A DNA stretch of 42,297 nt from Sulfurovum sp. (GCA_026982075.1 JALSHU010000098.1:1-42297); one strand, 5' to 3'. Positions 17,999 through 27,465 are shown, counted from the stretch's first letter. Made by a program: numbers and translations. The notes: generated by a model not told the origin, from the sequence alone.

Positions 17999-18739
17999 TT
18001 ACGCCTCTTTATCCTCTTTTACAAATTTACTACCGCCAATAACAATAGCGATATCACCCTCTTTCCAGAAGATTGTTCTCCATACCTGGTAGTAAATATG
18101 AAACACTACCCAAGTAATAATTAACCACATTGTAATGTGATGGGAAATACGTACATCCATCAAAGTCGCTGTAGGTCCACCTGCAACCAACCATCCACTT
18201 ACAGGAATCGTCCAGTCTGTCACTAAGTGTAGCATAGCAGGCCACCATTCACCAATACTACTTAATCCTGATCCAAGACCATGTACATACATTTGTAGTC
18301 CCGTTAACAGCATCCACACCAATAAAAGATGGAAAATCGTAAAATACACGATATTAAAACTATCACTATGTGTTGAATCAAAGTTCTTTGTACGGTTTAA
18401 TGTCAGTAAGTTTACCAATACAGCAAAAAACTCTTTTATATTTGTAGGCGTAGGCAATATTTTCTTGTATGGTTTCTCAAAACGAGAGAAAAAATAAAGA
18501 TATGCCACAATAATTGATGTCACATCAAAAATAATCGCTACTATAAAGTGTCCCCATCTATTCCATGCCATCACATACTTATCTACAGCAGGGTCTGCTA
18601 TAAATGTTTGATAGTATGGTGCGCCAATATACAATCCTGTTGCAACTGCTACAATCATCGAAAATGCATTGACCCAGTGGATGGTTCTCATCGCTGGGGT
18701 CATACGTTTTACTTGTTTATATCCTTGTTTATTAGCCAT
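17999..18739 (-). CDS. hydC: HydC, cytochrome b subunit of [NiFe] hydrogenase 1
   Basis: The 246-residue membrane protein has about four to five transmembrane helices and conserved histidines for two b hemes: H21 in TIHWVNAF, H64 in WGHFIV, H200/H201 in SHHITMW and H214 in VVFHIYYQ. It passes electrons from the periplasmic HydAB dimer to menaquinone, as shown for the Wolinella enzyme. The frame opens earlier, but ATG 18739, five bases after a perfect AAGGAGG just beyond the hydB stop, is the best start. It is part of the hydABCDE-hypF operon. Confidence 0.93.
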   Translation of the reverse strand: MANKQGYKQVKRMTPAMRTIHWVNAFSMIVAVATGLYIGAPYYQTFIADPAVDKYVMAWNRWGHFIVAIIFDVTSIIVAYLYFFSRFEKPYKKILPTPTNIKEFFAVLVNLLTLNRTKNFDSTHSDSFNIVYFTIFHLLLVWMLLTGLQMYVHGLGSGLSSIGEWWPAMLHLVTDWTIPVSGWLVAGGPTATLMDVRISHHITMWLIITWVVFHIYYQVWRTIFWKEGDIAIVIGGSKFVKEDKEA

Positions 18740-18749
18740 CATAGCCTCC

Positions 18750-20711
18750 TTAGAATGCGCAAGTAGGGTCAACTTTATAGACAGCTAACTCCTTACCATT
18801 GGTATCTAGTACATGCACCGCACAAGCAATACAAGGGTCAAAGCTGTGAACCGTTCTAATAATTTCTAGTGGTTCTTCAGGGTTTGCTACAACTGTACCA
18901 ATAACTGCTGCTTCATACGCACCAACTTCACCATTTGGTCCTCTAGGTCCAGCATTCCATGTCGAAGGAACCACTGCTTGGAAGTTTTTCACTTTACCAT
19001 CTTTGATAACCATCCAGTGACCTAATGATCCTCTAGGAGCTTCAGCCATTCCTCTACCTCTACAGTCTTTACTTACTTCATCAAAGTCAAACTCTGTCCA
19101 AGTACTAAGATCTCCAGAAGCTGCGTTTTTCGCAAGCTCTCCTGCCCAGTCTTTCATAGCATCAGCAATCATCTCAGTCTCAATAGCACGTGCTGCTGTT
19201 CTACCTACAGTAGAGAACAGTACAGTAATAGGAAGACCTGAACGCTTAAGGAAATTACCTACGTATTTAGTGATATTTTTATCACCTTTAACATAACCAA
19301 CAACCATACGTGCAAGAGGACCAACTTCTACTTTACGACCATCATACAATGGAGATTTAATCCATGAGTATTTTTCATCTGTTTTAAGATAAGCATACCC
19401 ATCTTCTTTTTTGTTAAGTCCCGTATATTTAGGAATTGTAGTTCCGTCATATGGATGTTCTGGAGCACCTGTACCTTCAAACCAAGAGTGTGTAACATCT
19501 TCAGATACTTTGGTATCATCAAATTCATGTACCTTTGTGATATCACCATCGAGTACTAATCCTGAAGGTAATAAAAGTGCAGAGTTATAAAAACCTGTAT
19601 CATCTAATCTAAAGTCACCATATGACATGTAAGACAAGAGTCCGCCACCAGTTCCACCTACACCTTTACCAAGTGTACCTTTATGGTCAGAGGCATGGAA
19701 AGTAGCAGATGCATCAGTTGCTTCTTTTGCATACGCAGTTCCTGCCATATAAATATCTGGAAGGTATGCTTTTTTAACAAATTCAGTTGTCTCACGTAAT
19801 AACTCTTGGAAAAGAGAAATACGAGCAGGGTTTTGGATATCTTGTACACATGTTACCCCACCAACTACAATTGATTGTGGATGTGGAGACTTACCACCAA
19901 AGACAGCATGCATTTTAGACATACGTCTTTGCACATCTAGCCCTTTAAGGTAGTGTGCCACACCAATAAGATTTTGCTCAGGTGTAAGCTTATAACTATC
20001 ATTACCCCAGTAACCATTTCCAAAGATACCTAAACGACCTTCTTTTACAAACTTAATGATACGATCTTGTATTTCTTTAAATGCACTAGCACCTGAAATA
20101 TATGGTGTAGTACCAGCAACGCCTGCCCACTTTGCAGCTTCTTTTGCTGTCGCTTCTGGATCAGCTTTAGTCGCTGATACAACATCTACAAAATCAAGTG
20201 CATGTAAATGATAGAAGTGTACAAAGTGATCATGTACTTGTAATGAACCCTGAATAAGGTTACGTACAATACGTGCATTTTTAGGGATAGTGATTTTAAA
20301 TGCATCTTCAACTGCCTCGATACTTCTTTGATAGTGCGTACCTGTACATACACCACAAATACGCATAGTCATCAAACCAACATCTCTAGGATCTCTGTCT
20401 TTTACAATAGTCTCAATCCCTCTAAACATTGTAGAAGAACTCCATGCATCGATAATTTTATTATTACTATCAATCACTGCTTCAATTCTAAGGTGACCTT
20501 CAATTCTTGTAATTGGGTCAACAATGATATGTTTATTTCCATTCGCATCTGTTGAATGGAAATTACCGTCTGCACCATGTGCTGGTGCATGTCCTGCTGC
20601 TGCCTTTTCTACAGGTGCTGCTGCAACTGTTTCTTCTACGGCTGCTGTCTCCGTTGTTTCTGCTCCACCACCTGTTGTTTGGGCTTCTGCTTGTTCATTA
20701 ATTTCTGGCAT
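18750..20711 (-). CDS. hydB: HydB, large (catalytic) subunit of [NiFe] hydrogenase 1
   Basis: The 653-residue protein holds the Ni-Fe ligands in RICGVCTGTH and DPCIACAVH. About 20 residues follow the final His as the peptide removed at maturation. The core begins at IIVDPITRIEGHLRIEAV. Ahead of it lies an unusual Ala/Glu/Thr-rich extension of about 59 residues (TTETAAVEETVAAAPVEKAA and HAPAHGADGNFH) that the second large subunit lacks. Its start overlaps the hydA stop by one base (TAATG). It should be exported to the periplasm with HydA through the Tat system. By operon type it fits the group 1b uptake hydrogenases. Confidence 0.96.
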   Translation of the reverse strand: MPEINEQAEAQTTGGGAETTETAAVEETVAAAPVEKAAAGHAPAHGADGNFHSTDANGNKHIIVDPITRIEGHLRIEAVIDSNNKIIDAWSSSTMFRGIETIVKDRDPRDVGLMTMRICGVCTGTHYQRSIEAVEDAFKITIPKNARIVRNLIQGSLQVHDHFVHFYHLHALDFVDVVSATKADPEATAKEAAKWAGVAGTTPYISGASAFKEIQDRIIKFVKEGRLGIFGNGYWGNDSYKLTPEQNLIGVAHYLKGLDVQRRMSKMHAVFGGKSPHPQSIVVGGVTCVQDIQNPARISLFQELLRETTEFVKKAYLPDIYMAGTAYAKEATDASATFHASDHKGTLGKGVGGTGGGLLSYMSYGDFRLDDTGFYNSALLLPSGLVLDGDITKVHEFDDTKVSEDVTHSWFEGTGAPEHPYDGTTIPKYTGLNKKEDGYAYLKTDEKYSWIKSPLYDGRKVEVGPLARMVVGYVKGDKNITKYVGNFLKRSGLPITVLFSTVGRTAARAIETEMIADAMKDWAGELAKNAASGDLSTWTEFDFDEVSKDCRGRGMAEAPRGSLGHWMVIKDGKVKNFQAVVPSTWNAGPRGPNGEVGAYEAAVIGTVVANPEEPLEIIRTVHSFDPCIACAVHVLDTNGKELAVYKVDPTCAF

Positions 20712-21949
20712 TATGCTTCTCCTCCATCTTCTTTTTTACCTGCTACTAAACTTGCTGCTGCATGGATACCGATACCGATACCTGCTGCTGTTAATAATCC
20801 TAAACCAAACTCATCAACGGTCTTTTCGACCCCACCTGTTGGTGCTTTGATGTTGGCATTTGCCATTGGTCTCTCATATGCATATTTGTCCCAAAAGTCT
20901 GGTTCAGAACACCCAATACATCCACGTCCAACACCAATAGGCCAGTTCACACCTTCGTTATAACGAATAATAGAACAGTTATTAAATGTCATTGGACCTT
21001 TACATCCCATCTTATAAAGACAGAAGTTATTTTGAGCTCCAGTGTCACCCCACTCTTCTACGTACTCACCTGCATCAAAGTGACCACGTCTTTCACAGTT
21101 ATCGTGAATACGGTAACCAAATGCAAACTTAGGACGTAAAAGTGAATCAAGCTCAGGAATAGTCCCCGTAAGTACAAAGTGTAAAATGACTCCTACCATG
21201 TTAGAAGGGTTCGCTGGACATGCTGGGATATTAATCACTGGTTTACCTTTAACAACATCCATAACACCTACAGAATCTGTTGGGTTTGGAGCTGCTGCTG
21301 GGATACCACCATACGTAGCACATGAACCAACAGCAACTACAGCTGCTGCGCCTTCTGCTGCACGGTGTAAATGGTCTACAAATGTTTCACCTGTAGCACC
21401 AATAGTTCCATAATTACCATCCATACCTAGTGGTACTGCACCTTCAACAAAAAGAAGGTATTTACCTTTAAAATGTTCCATCGCTTCATTCATTTGCTTC
21501 TCAGCTTGGTGACCTGAAGCTGCTTGAAGTGTCTCGTGGAATTCTAATGAAATAATATCTAAGATAATCTCATCAATTTTTGGTCCGTCTGAACGTAAAA
21601 GAGCTTCAGAGTTCCCAGCACAATCAGAAAGTTCTACCCAAATCACAGGTACTCTGTTCATAAGTACTGCTGCTTCAGCTACAAGTGGTGTAAATGAAGC
21701 TGGAAGCATTAACATTGCAGTAGTTGCAGATGCCCACTTAAGAAAATCTCTTCTCTCTAAGCCTTGATCTTCTATGCTTTCTGTGAAATCAATTCTGTTA
21801 TTAAGAGGTTTAAGTTTTTTTAACTCCTCAATCCTCTTTTGACAGGATACATATAATTCATCATAATATGTATCACCTTTATTTGTGTCTACTTGGGCAC
21901 TTTCAGCCGTAAAGAGTTTCTTTACGGATTCTTCTTTATCTATACTCAT
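20711..21949 (-). CDS. hydA: HydA, small (Fe-S) subunit of [NiFe] hydrogenase 1
   Basis: The 412-residue protein has a Tat signal (RRDFLKWASATTAMLMLP, R66-R67) and a hydrophobic C-terminal anchor (GLGLLTAAGIGIGIHAAASL). It keeps the cysteines and His for the medial and distal clusters (HDNCERRGHF, CLYKMGCKGP, FNNCS, GRGCIGCSEP). Two proximal ligands are kept in VGSCATYGG and IPACPAN. The usual N-terminal CxxC of the proximal cluster reads DCAGNSE, so C110 is present but N113 replaces the second Cys. The hydrogenase 2 small subunit shares this change. It is the first gene of the operon, with a 185-base AT-rich leader. Confidence 0.95.
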   Translation of the reverse strand: MSIDKEESVKKLFTAESAQVDTNKGDTYYDELYVSCQKRIEELKKLKPLNNRIDFTESIEDQGLERRDFLKWASATTAMLMLPASFTPLVAEAAVLMNRVPVIWVELSDCAGNSEALLRSDGPKIDEIILDIISLEFHETLQAASGHQAEKQMNEAMEHFKGKYLLFVEGAVPLGMDGNYGTIGATGETFVDHLHRAAEGAAAVVAVGSCATYGGIPAAAPNPTDSVGVMDVVKGKPVINIPACPANPSNMVGVILHFVLTGTIPELDSLLRPKFAFGYRIHDNCERRGHFDAGEYVEEWGDTGAQNNFCLYKMGCKGPMTFNNCSIIRYNEGVNWPIGVGRGCIGCSEPDFWDKYAYERPMANANIKAPTGGVEKTVDEFGLGLLTAAGIGIGIHAAASLVAGKKEDGGEA

Positions 21950-22060
21950 TCTACTCTCCTATAGTTTAGTTTGTGTCAGAATTCTGATTGAATACTCAGT
22001 TACTATCTTAATGAAGCAAACTTAAAGATTATTGAAATACTCTTTTTTTAAGCAATAAAT

Positions 22061-22075
22061 GTAACAAATTGTTAC
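22061..22075 (-). promoter_or_regulatory. Perfect 15-base palindrome upstream of hydA
   Basis: GTAACAAATTGTTAC is a perfect inverted repeat (7-base arms, 1-base centre), 111 bases upstream of the hydA start in the AT-rich divergent spacer. Its size and symmetry suit a dimeric regulator, for example of the Crp/Fnr type, but it is not a consensus FNR or CRP site. A possible promoter lies just downstream on the minus strand (TTGCTT, then TAATCT with an 18-base spacer). Confidence 0.4.
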
Positions 22076-22134
22076 TTATTATTATAAGTTAATACTATAC
22101 TTATAATTTATATATTTTTTAGTTATCATTTAGA

Positions 22135-22929
22135 TTATTGCCAATATGTCTTTAATCTCACATTCCATCCTTTTCTCCAGCGTTCCTCTCCTCTAGATGG
22201 TGGAGAGTTTTGAATACGTCGGCTAAGCATACGACTTGCAGACTCTGCAAAAGCTTTTTGTTTGTTCATTTCATTATCATCCATATTCCAAAGTACTTGT
22301 AATAGTCCCCATCCCTCTCCTTTATAACGTTCACTTTTTAAAGTACCCTCACCTTTAAAATTGGTATAGTCTAGCAATACATAGAGACCTTGTTCGTTGA
22401 CTGAGCCATCTTTATTATGCATCACTTCATAAAAGCGTCTTTTGATGATTTCTTTTTTCTTATTATCTTCCAAGCTCTCTAACATTTGGGGAAGTGCTGT
22501 ACTGAGGCGTTCTGCCATAAACTCTGCCTGATAGCTAGTTGTTCTTTTGAGGAAATAGAAAAGTTCCATATATTGTTTACTCTTTGTTTTTTTTGCCTCT
22601 AAAAATGCTTCTTTGGTCTGCCATGGGAAATCACTCTTTGGAGTGAGCCATGAGGGCAAGATAACACCTCTTTTTTGCATAAACAATACCATCATAGGAA
22701 AAACTTCCCTAAAACGTTCTCTATGTCCTTTTGGAAACCATATAGCATGTCCTATTCCAAGGCTTGCAAAGTCTTCACCTTTATTCCACCATACTAGATA
22801 TTTGTCTTTTCCTGCCCCTTCATTTTGCCATACTTTTTTAGCGATATAATTGGCTTGTGTTTTTGTTAGTTTAATCTCTGTACTAAATACTATAGTACAA
22901 AACAATACAAAGGAAAAAATTACTCTCAT
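22135..22929 (-). CDS. Exported protein of an uncharacterised conserved family
   Basis: The 264-residue protein starts with a short signal peptide (MRVIFSFVLFCTIVFST), so it is likely periplasmic. The mature part opens with helices rich in Trp and acidic residues. Its most distinctive stretch is IAKKVWQNEGAGK followed by LVWWNKGEDFASLGIGHAIW. I have the impression that this NEGAGK...GIGHxIW pattern recurs in proteobacterial periplasmic proteins, with a lysozyme-like look (an early Glu), but I cannot assign a function. The C-terminal third contains LDYTNFKGEG and GWGLLQVLW. It is divergent from the META-domain gene and next to hydA, without an obvious link to hydrogenase. Confidence 0.6.
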   Translation of the reverse strand: MRVIFSFVLFCTIVFSTEIKLTKTQANYIAKKVWQNEGAGKDKYLVWWNKGEDFASLGIGHAIWFPKGHRERFREVFPMMVLFMQKRGVILPSWLTPKSDFPWQTKEAFLEAKKTKSKQYMELFYFLKRTTSYQAEFMAERLSTALPQMLESLEDNKKKEIIKRRFYEVMHNKDGSVNEQGLYVLLDYTNFKGEGTLKSERYKGEGWGLLQVLWNMDDNEMNKQKAFAESASRMLSRRIQNSPPSRGEERWRKGWNVRLKTYWQ

Positions 22930-22990
22930 ACATACTCCATTAAATAATCTATATTATACTACCCAAAATATATTTACAAAAGGTAGACTG

Positions 22991-23410
22991 ATGTTTGATA
23001 ATAAATGGCTTGTAACGTTGCTATTGAGTTCATTTCTTTGGGCTGAATCTATGGAACTAAAAATACTTAATGGCCCATGGCATCTGCGTGTTATGGATGG
23101 TATGGAGGTCCGCAAAGCCAGGGCCATACTTGACTTTGATATGAAAAAGATGCAAATAAGTGGATTTGATGCATGTAACCGTATAAGTGGTACCCTCATC
23201 AAACATTCTGATATCAATCTAACTGTACCAATACTCATCTCAACTAAAATGGCCTGTAGAGGTAAGATTCACAATTGGGTTAGCTATCGTTTACATCAAA
23301 CATTAAAAGAAGGATTTAAAGTTCAAGAGCAAAACAGATATGGTGTAGATGGTATCATGCTAAAAAGTTTACACCATGAATTGTTTTTTAAAAAAATGCA
23401 AAAAGAGTAA
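22991..23410 (+). CDS. META-domain (HslJ-like) exported protein
   Basis: The 139-residue protein has an N-terminal signal sequence (WLVTLLLSSFLWAE), then one META domain. The pattern is LNGPWHLRVMDG, ARAILDFDMKKMQISGFDACNRISGTL and TKMACRG, which matches HslJ-type proteins linked to envelope stress or heat resistance. The open frame extends upstream to 22850, into the divergent gene. ATG 22991 gives the signal peptide and lies just after an AAAAGGTAG ribosome site. It ends 4 bases before the convergent murF stop. Confidence 0.75.
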   Translation: MFDNKWLVTLLLSSFLWAESMELKILNGPWHLRVMDGMEVRKARAILDFDMKKMQISGFDACNRISGTLIKHSDINLTVPILISTKMACRGKIHNWVSYRLHQTLKEGFKVQEQNRYGVDGIMLKSLHHELFFKKMQKE

Positions 23411-23414
23411 GATA

Positions 23415-24872
23415 TCAAATGAAAGATGGTGCATCATTTGCAAATAATATTAAATCTCCCACTCTTGTTTGTTCTATCAACATTGTCTCCATCTCACTTT
23501 TGCTTACCAATTTAACCAATTTATCAACATCAATATACTCTTTAAAAATGGCATAATTCAAGTCACCCGTCACTACTACCACATCAAAAACTTCATTAAT
23601 ACGTTTGGCTACTTGAACATTAAGCTCATCATCTACCTCAACAAGTCCCGGCGTAATAACTACTTTTCTTCCTTCATAGGTTCTAGCTAAGTCAAAGGCA
23701 GCCATCATACCATCAATATTTCCATTATAGGAGTCATCAAGTATCACTTTACCACCTGCATCCATCCGTTGTAACCTATGTGCTACTGGTTCTATTGTGC
23801 TTAACTGTTTTTGGATTTCTTCATCATTCAACCCCAACTCTTTAGCTACAAGTACAGCTACGGCTAAATTCATCGCATTAAATGCGCCTAATATACTTGT
23901 AGAATAACGTACTCCCTGTAATGTAAAGCTTGTTTCATTAAGCGTAGCTTTTACATCTTCTATAACAAATTCTGGGGCTGTTATATTGGTACGTATATCC
24001 AAATTGGCTTTTTCTCCAAAAGTATGTACATTTGATTCAGGTTTCACCATAGCACTCTCATGTACCCATGCCCGCTCAAGTCTAGCAGTTTTAAGTATTT
24101 CCATTTTCGTATTTCGAATGTTTTCCATCGTTTTAAAGTATTCTATGTGTGCGGGTCCTATCTTTCCTACCACTACATAGTGAGGATTTACAAAAGTACT
24201 TAACTCTCCTATATCCCCCTCACCTCTTGCACCCATCTCAACCACATATACTTCAGTATCATCTGGTAAATCCTCATTAATATCTTTCATCACACCACCC
24301 AGTGTATTAACCGAACGTGGAGTAGCATATGTTTTATATTTTGCTTTCAGTAAATGTGCAATGTAGTTTTTGATACTTGTTTTGCCGTAACTTGCCGTAA
24401 TCCCTACAACTTTCATCTCTGGCATATCAGATATCTTCTTTTGTGCTTTCACTTTAAACCCGTTAAAGAGCATTTTTTCTATAAAGAGAGAAATAAAATA
24501 AGCCAAAAAGATAGGCAAAATAACTGCAAAATGTTTAAAAACAACAGCGATAAAAATAGAAAATAAAAGCATAGCTGCAAAAAATCGCTTGACGCGTCCC
24601 GTAAATACCAGTGGTTTATCAAGTGTCTTGTACCAAAAATACAACATTACCATATAAACAATAACGACAACAAAACCATACTCACTCATCCCATCCACAA
24701 AAGCATATAATACAAAAGGTATAAGGAAATAGACAAAATGCCACCATGTCTTGCTATGATGAAACAGTACACGGTTAAGTTTATAGGAGTACCACTGTAG
24801 GTTTGTAATAAAGTAGTATCCCATAGATAAAATAAAAAGAGTATAAAAAAAAGCGTTAATAACTTGTAGCAT
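23415..24872 (-). CDS. murF: UDP-MurNAc-tripeptide--D-Ala-D-Ala ligase MurF, with N-terminal membrane helices
   Basis: The 485-residue protein has several N-terminal transmembrane segments (first 150 residues or so), then a Mur ligase. The ATP loop is GITASYGKTS. Typical MurF features follow: NTLGGVMKDIN, VEMGARGEGDIGEL, GPAHIEYF and LDDSYNGNIDGMMAAFD. The enzyme adds D-Ala-D-Ala to the peptidoglycan precursor in the cytoplasm. I believe membrane-anchored MurF is common in Campylobacterota, but this is from memory. Its start overlaps the upstream hydrolase stop by one base (TAATG). Confidence 0.9.
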   Translation of the reverse strand: MLQVINAFFYTLFILSMGYYFITNLQWYSYKLNRVLFHHSKTWWHFVYFLIPFVLYAFVDGMSEYGFVVVIVYMVMLYFWYKTLDKPLVFTGRVKRFFAAMLLFSIFIAVVFKHFAVILPIFLAYFISLFIEKMLFNGFKVKAQKKISDMPEMKVVGITASYGKTSIKNYIAHLLKAKYKTYATPRSVNTLGGVMKDINEDLPDDTEVYVVEMGARGEGDIGELSTFVNPHYVVVGKIGPAHIEYFKTMENIRNTKMEILKTARLERAWVHESAMVKPESNVHTFGEKANLDIRTNITAPEFVIEDVKATLNETSFTLQGVRYSTSILGAFNAMNLAVAVLVAKELGLNDEEIQKQLSTIEPVAHRLQRMDAGGKVILDDSYNGNIDGMMAAFDLARTYEGRKVVITPGLVEVDDELNVQVAKRINEVFDVVVVTGDLNYAIFKEYIDVDKLVKLVSKSEMETMLIEQTRVGDLILFANDAPSFI

Positions 24873-25597
24873 TACTGTTCCTCACATTGTTTGATAATAG
24901 TTTGTGCAATAAAAGCACTATGTTTCAAAAAGAAAAAATGATCCCCATCTAGTGGATAAAATTCAGCGTTGTCTATAAGCCCTGCTATCTTCTCACCAGT
25001 ATAAAGTGGTGTGGCTGTATCTTCTTTGCCCCAAAAACATAAGGTTTTACTCTTACTTTTTATAAAACTATCTTCAAAATCTTCATCCACTACATTTTTA
25101 AATGTTTCATACATCTCGTGACTCATACCTTGTGCATCTGGTGCAACAAAAAGTTCACGTATTTTTTTCATACCAAGTGGTTTAAGTAACTTAAATGTAG
25201 CTATCTTAACTTTGACTGACCAAGGTTTAACAGTCACGATACCTGCACTGGAGAGCAATACTAAACAAGGCGTATTTAACAGTGTGGAAACTTTACCACC
25301 AAATGAATGTCCCATAGCAATAGTCACTTTCACGTCCAAAGCCTCTAAAAAAAGTTGTACAATATGTCCATACGATTCCGTAGTCAATATCATGTCATTG
25401 TTTGATTTACCAAAACCTGGCAGATCAAGATAGATATGTTTGTAGTCTGATAGTGTTTTTCCAAAGGCTTGTTTCATGATTTCTTTGTTGCTTCCCCAGC
25501 CATGAAGAACAAGTAATACCTTCTTTTTAGAAGGGTTCATTAACTCATAAGAGAGTTGAAAAGGTTTATTTTTATACATTATCTCTTTAGATGCCAT
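24872..25597 (-). CDS. Alpha/beta hydrolase
   Basis: The 241-residue cytoplasmic protein has the alpha/beta-hydrolase core. The oxyanion segment is LVLHGWGSNKE, the strand before the nucleophile elbow ends YLDLPGFGKSN, and the catalytic Ser lies in GHSFGG. A C-terminal acid (WGKEDTATPL) and His (LDGDHFFFLKHS) complete the triad. The substrate is unknown. It is translationally coupled to murF, with which it may form a conserved envelope-related pair; that is positional inference. Confidence 0.8.
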   Translation of the reverse strand: MASKEIMYKNKPFQLSYELMNPSKKKVLLVLHGWGSNKEIMKQAFGKTLSDYKHIYLDLPGFGKSNNDMILTTESYGHIVQLFLEALDVKVTIAMGHSFGGKVSTLLNTPCLVLLSSAGIVTVKPWSVKVKIATFKLLKPLGMKKIRELFVAPDAQGMSHEMYETFKNVVDEDFEDSFIKSKSKTLCFWGKEDTATPLYTGEKIAGLIDNAEFYPLDGDHFFFLKHSAFIAQTIIKQCEEQ

Positions 25598-25635
25598 ATT
25601 TCACCACTCATTTTAAATTGGATTATTTTAACATA

Positions 25636-25857
25636 TTAATCGAGATATTTATCTTCTTTCATCGATTTTTCTTCAATATACTCTCTATACAACATTGCCA
25701 AACCTAACGTAGCTACCACAATAACCGTAGCGGTAATACTGATTTTAATAAAAGTAGCCCAAGATACAACCATAACCCAAAGTTGAGTTAAGGCGAAAAT
25801 TGCATACAATACTAAAACAATACCGGTAATAATACTTGCCAATTTCATCGCATTCAT
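25636..25857 (-). CDS. Small two-helix membrane protein
   Basis: The 73-residue protein has two transmembrane helices (about residues 5-27 and 35-57) and a charged C-terminal tail (YREYIEEKSMKEDKYLD). I recognise no family. Its start overlaps the stop of the DUF4177-like gene by 4 bases (ATGA), which supports that it is a real, co-translated gene. Confidence 0.6.
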   Translation of the reverse strand: MNAMKLASIITGIVLVLYAIFALTQLWVMVVSWATFIKISITATVIVVATLGLAMLYREYIEEKSMKEDKYLD

Positions 25858-26069
25858 TTTTTATCCTTTTTAAGTATCACAACATATCCTTCTCTTTTGA
25901 AGAAAAGCAACATACGACGAATATCTTTTTCCATGGTCACCACTTCCCAACCATCCTGGGCATTGGCATTTAAAAACTCAGAAAATCTTAAAGGATTAAT
26001 TTTAGATTGTCCTAAAACCAATGAGCCCAGCATACCCTCTTGATATATCACTGCTTTATACTCTATCAT
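25854..26069 (-). CDS. DUF4177-like small protein
   Basis: The 71-residue soluble protein contains FSEFLNANAQDGWEVVTMEKD and a basic strand LLFFKREGYVVILKK, the layout of the DUF4177 family (a beta-alpha-beta fold with a conserved DGWE). The function of the family is unknown. It is paired with the small membrane protein downstream. Confidence 0.65.
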   Translation of the reverse strand: MIEYKAVIYQEGMLGSLVLGQSKINPLRFSEFLNANAQDGWEVVTMEKDIRRMLLFFKREGYVVILKKDKK

Positions 26070-26231
26070 ACTGGTGTACCCTTTATTTGAAATCTATGTA
26101 TTTTAACATAAAGAGACTATTCTACATATAAATATAGACTCTTTTTCAGAGAAGTTCATACAAGCTTTTCTAATACATCAAAATTTTCTTCCCGATTTTC
26201 TCGTACCATTTGTATCAAACCCTCATGTGTT

Positions 26232-27440
26232 TCAGAAGTTGAGTCTTTGAGATTTGTCAAGACTATAAATATCATTAAAAAGAGAAAGTTTACCCTTGTC
26301 ATCTACATATGCTGTCAAATATGCTGTATGCACAGGAAGAAGTTTATTTATTTTTAAATAATGTGTTTTTTTACTATTATATTTTACCTGTACCTCTTTA
26401 TACTCATGTGCAGTATAGTTTGTAGCAATATGCTTAAGCATATGTTGTGGATTTTCAAGTCTTACACATCCATGACTGTATGAACGTACTTTTCTTTTAA
26501 AGAGATATTTTGTTGGTGTGTCGTGCATATATACAGAATGCCTATTGGGGAAAATAAACTTCACACGTCCCAAAGCATTACGATTAGATGGCACTTCAAT
26601 GAACTTAAAGGGTACAGGACCTTCTCCCCCCACATATGCTCTAGCATTGACCGAGTTAAAACTTAATGCAGGAGAAGTTAAATCATAATCCCTACGCATG
26701 ACCAATCGATGACTCTTTAAGTATCCTGGATTTTTTAAAGTTTTAGGAATAATCTCATTTCTGGCAATACTGTCAGGGACATTCCAAGTAGGGTTCAAAA
26801 CGATATACTGAAGATTTTCAGAAAAAATTGGTGTTTGATTTTTTCGTGTACCCACAATCACTTTCATCGTCAAAGCAATCTTGTCCTTTTCAACAATACG
26901 TATGACATATTCCGGAATATTCACAAGCGCATAGGTATGCCCCAGACCTGGTTTCATGAGTTTAACTCTTTCAATATTCAAACGAAGTGTATGCAATAAT
27001 TTTGCAGATGCATTATTGTCTTTTTTCAAAAGATGATACTGTCCAACAAGTGCATTAAACTGTCTAAAGTCAGGAATATATGGTTTTAAGATTTGTTCTA
27101 TAGTCTCTCCAGCTTTCAGTTTCCTCTTAATATCCGATTCGCTTACTTTTTGCCTATATACACCATATTCCCCTAATGTTCTTTTATCTATACACCCATT
27201 GGCAAGATTTTCTGTATAGGCTACAAGGAGTCTACTCATGAGCTTAGAGTTCTTGGTTGACTTTACCTGTTGATACAATCTCTGTTGGTTACAAATAGAT
27301 AAATATTTATCTGTTTTTAGTATCTCTAAAAAATCACGTTTTTGACCATATCTCCATCCTTCAGCGTCTGGTGTTCCCACACACCCACTTAAAATCATGG
27401 CTACTATAATAGGTATCAATATTTTAAAATTATGTTTCAC
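26232..27440 (-). CDS. L,D-transpeptidase lipoprotein (YkuD domain, YcbB-like)
   Basis: The 402-residue protein has a lipobox (MILSGC) after a hydrophobic signal. A putative peptidoglycan-binding or scaffolding region of about 130-170 residues follows, then a YkuD domain with catalytic motif SHGCVRL (Cys about residue 325) and upstream YMHDTP. It forms 3-3 crosslinks in peptidoglycan or attaches proteins to it. I chose a GTG start at 27440 (VKHNFKIL), preceded by AAAGGG. The open frame to 27524 would overlap the upstream oxidoreductase gene by 59 bases and put 28 polar residues before the signal. Confidence 0.85.
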   Translation of the reverse strand: MKHNFKILIPIIVAMILSGCVGTPDAEGWRYGQKRDFLEILKTDKYLSICNQQRLYQQVKSTKNSKLMSRLLVAYTENLANGCIDKRTLGEYGVYRQKVSESDIKRKLKAGETIEQILKPYIPDFRQFNALVGQYHLLKKDNNASAKLLHTLRLNIERVKLMKPGLGHTYALVNIPEYVIRIVEKDKIALTMKVIVGTRKNQTPIFSENLQYIVLNPTWNVPDSIARNEIIPKTLKNPGYLKSHRLVMRRDYDLTSPALSFNSVNARAYVGGEGPVPFKFIEVPSNRNALGRVKFIFPNRHSVYMHDTPTKYLFKRKVRSYSHGCVRLENPQHMLKHIATNYTAHEYKEVQVKYNSKKTHYLKINKLLPVHTAYLTAYVDDKGKLSLFNDIYSLDKSQRLNF

Positions 27441-27465
27441 TTTTTTCCCTTTAAACTCTTCGTTA

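Noticed and set aside
22061-22075. Palindrome before hydA as another copy of the TAACA direct-repeat box
   Set aside because: The second element is inverted, direct spacing would be 10 not 11, and no TATAAT follows at 14-15 bases.
26156-26275. A 39-residue minus-strand frame overlapping the end of the L,D-transpeptidase gene
   Set aside because: It starts inside the transpeptidase gene without a clear ribosome site. The transpeptidase C-terminus in its own frame looks natural, so neither a frameshift nor a separate gene is needed.
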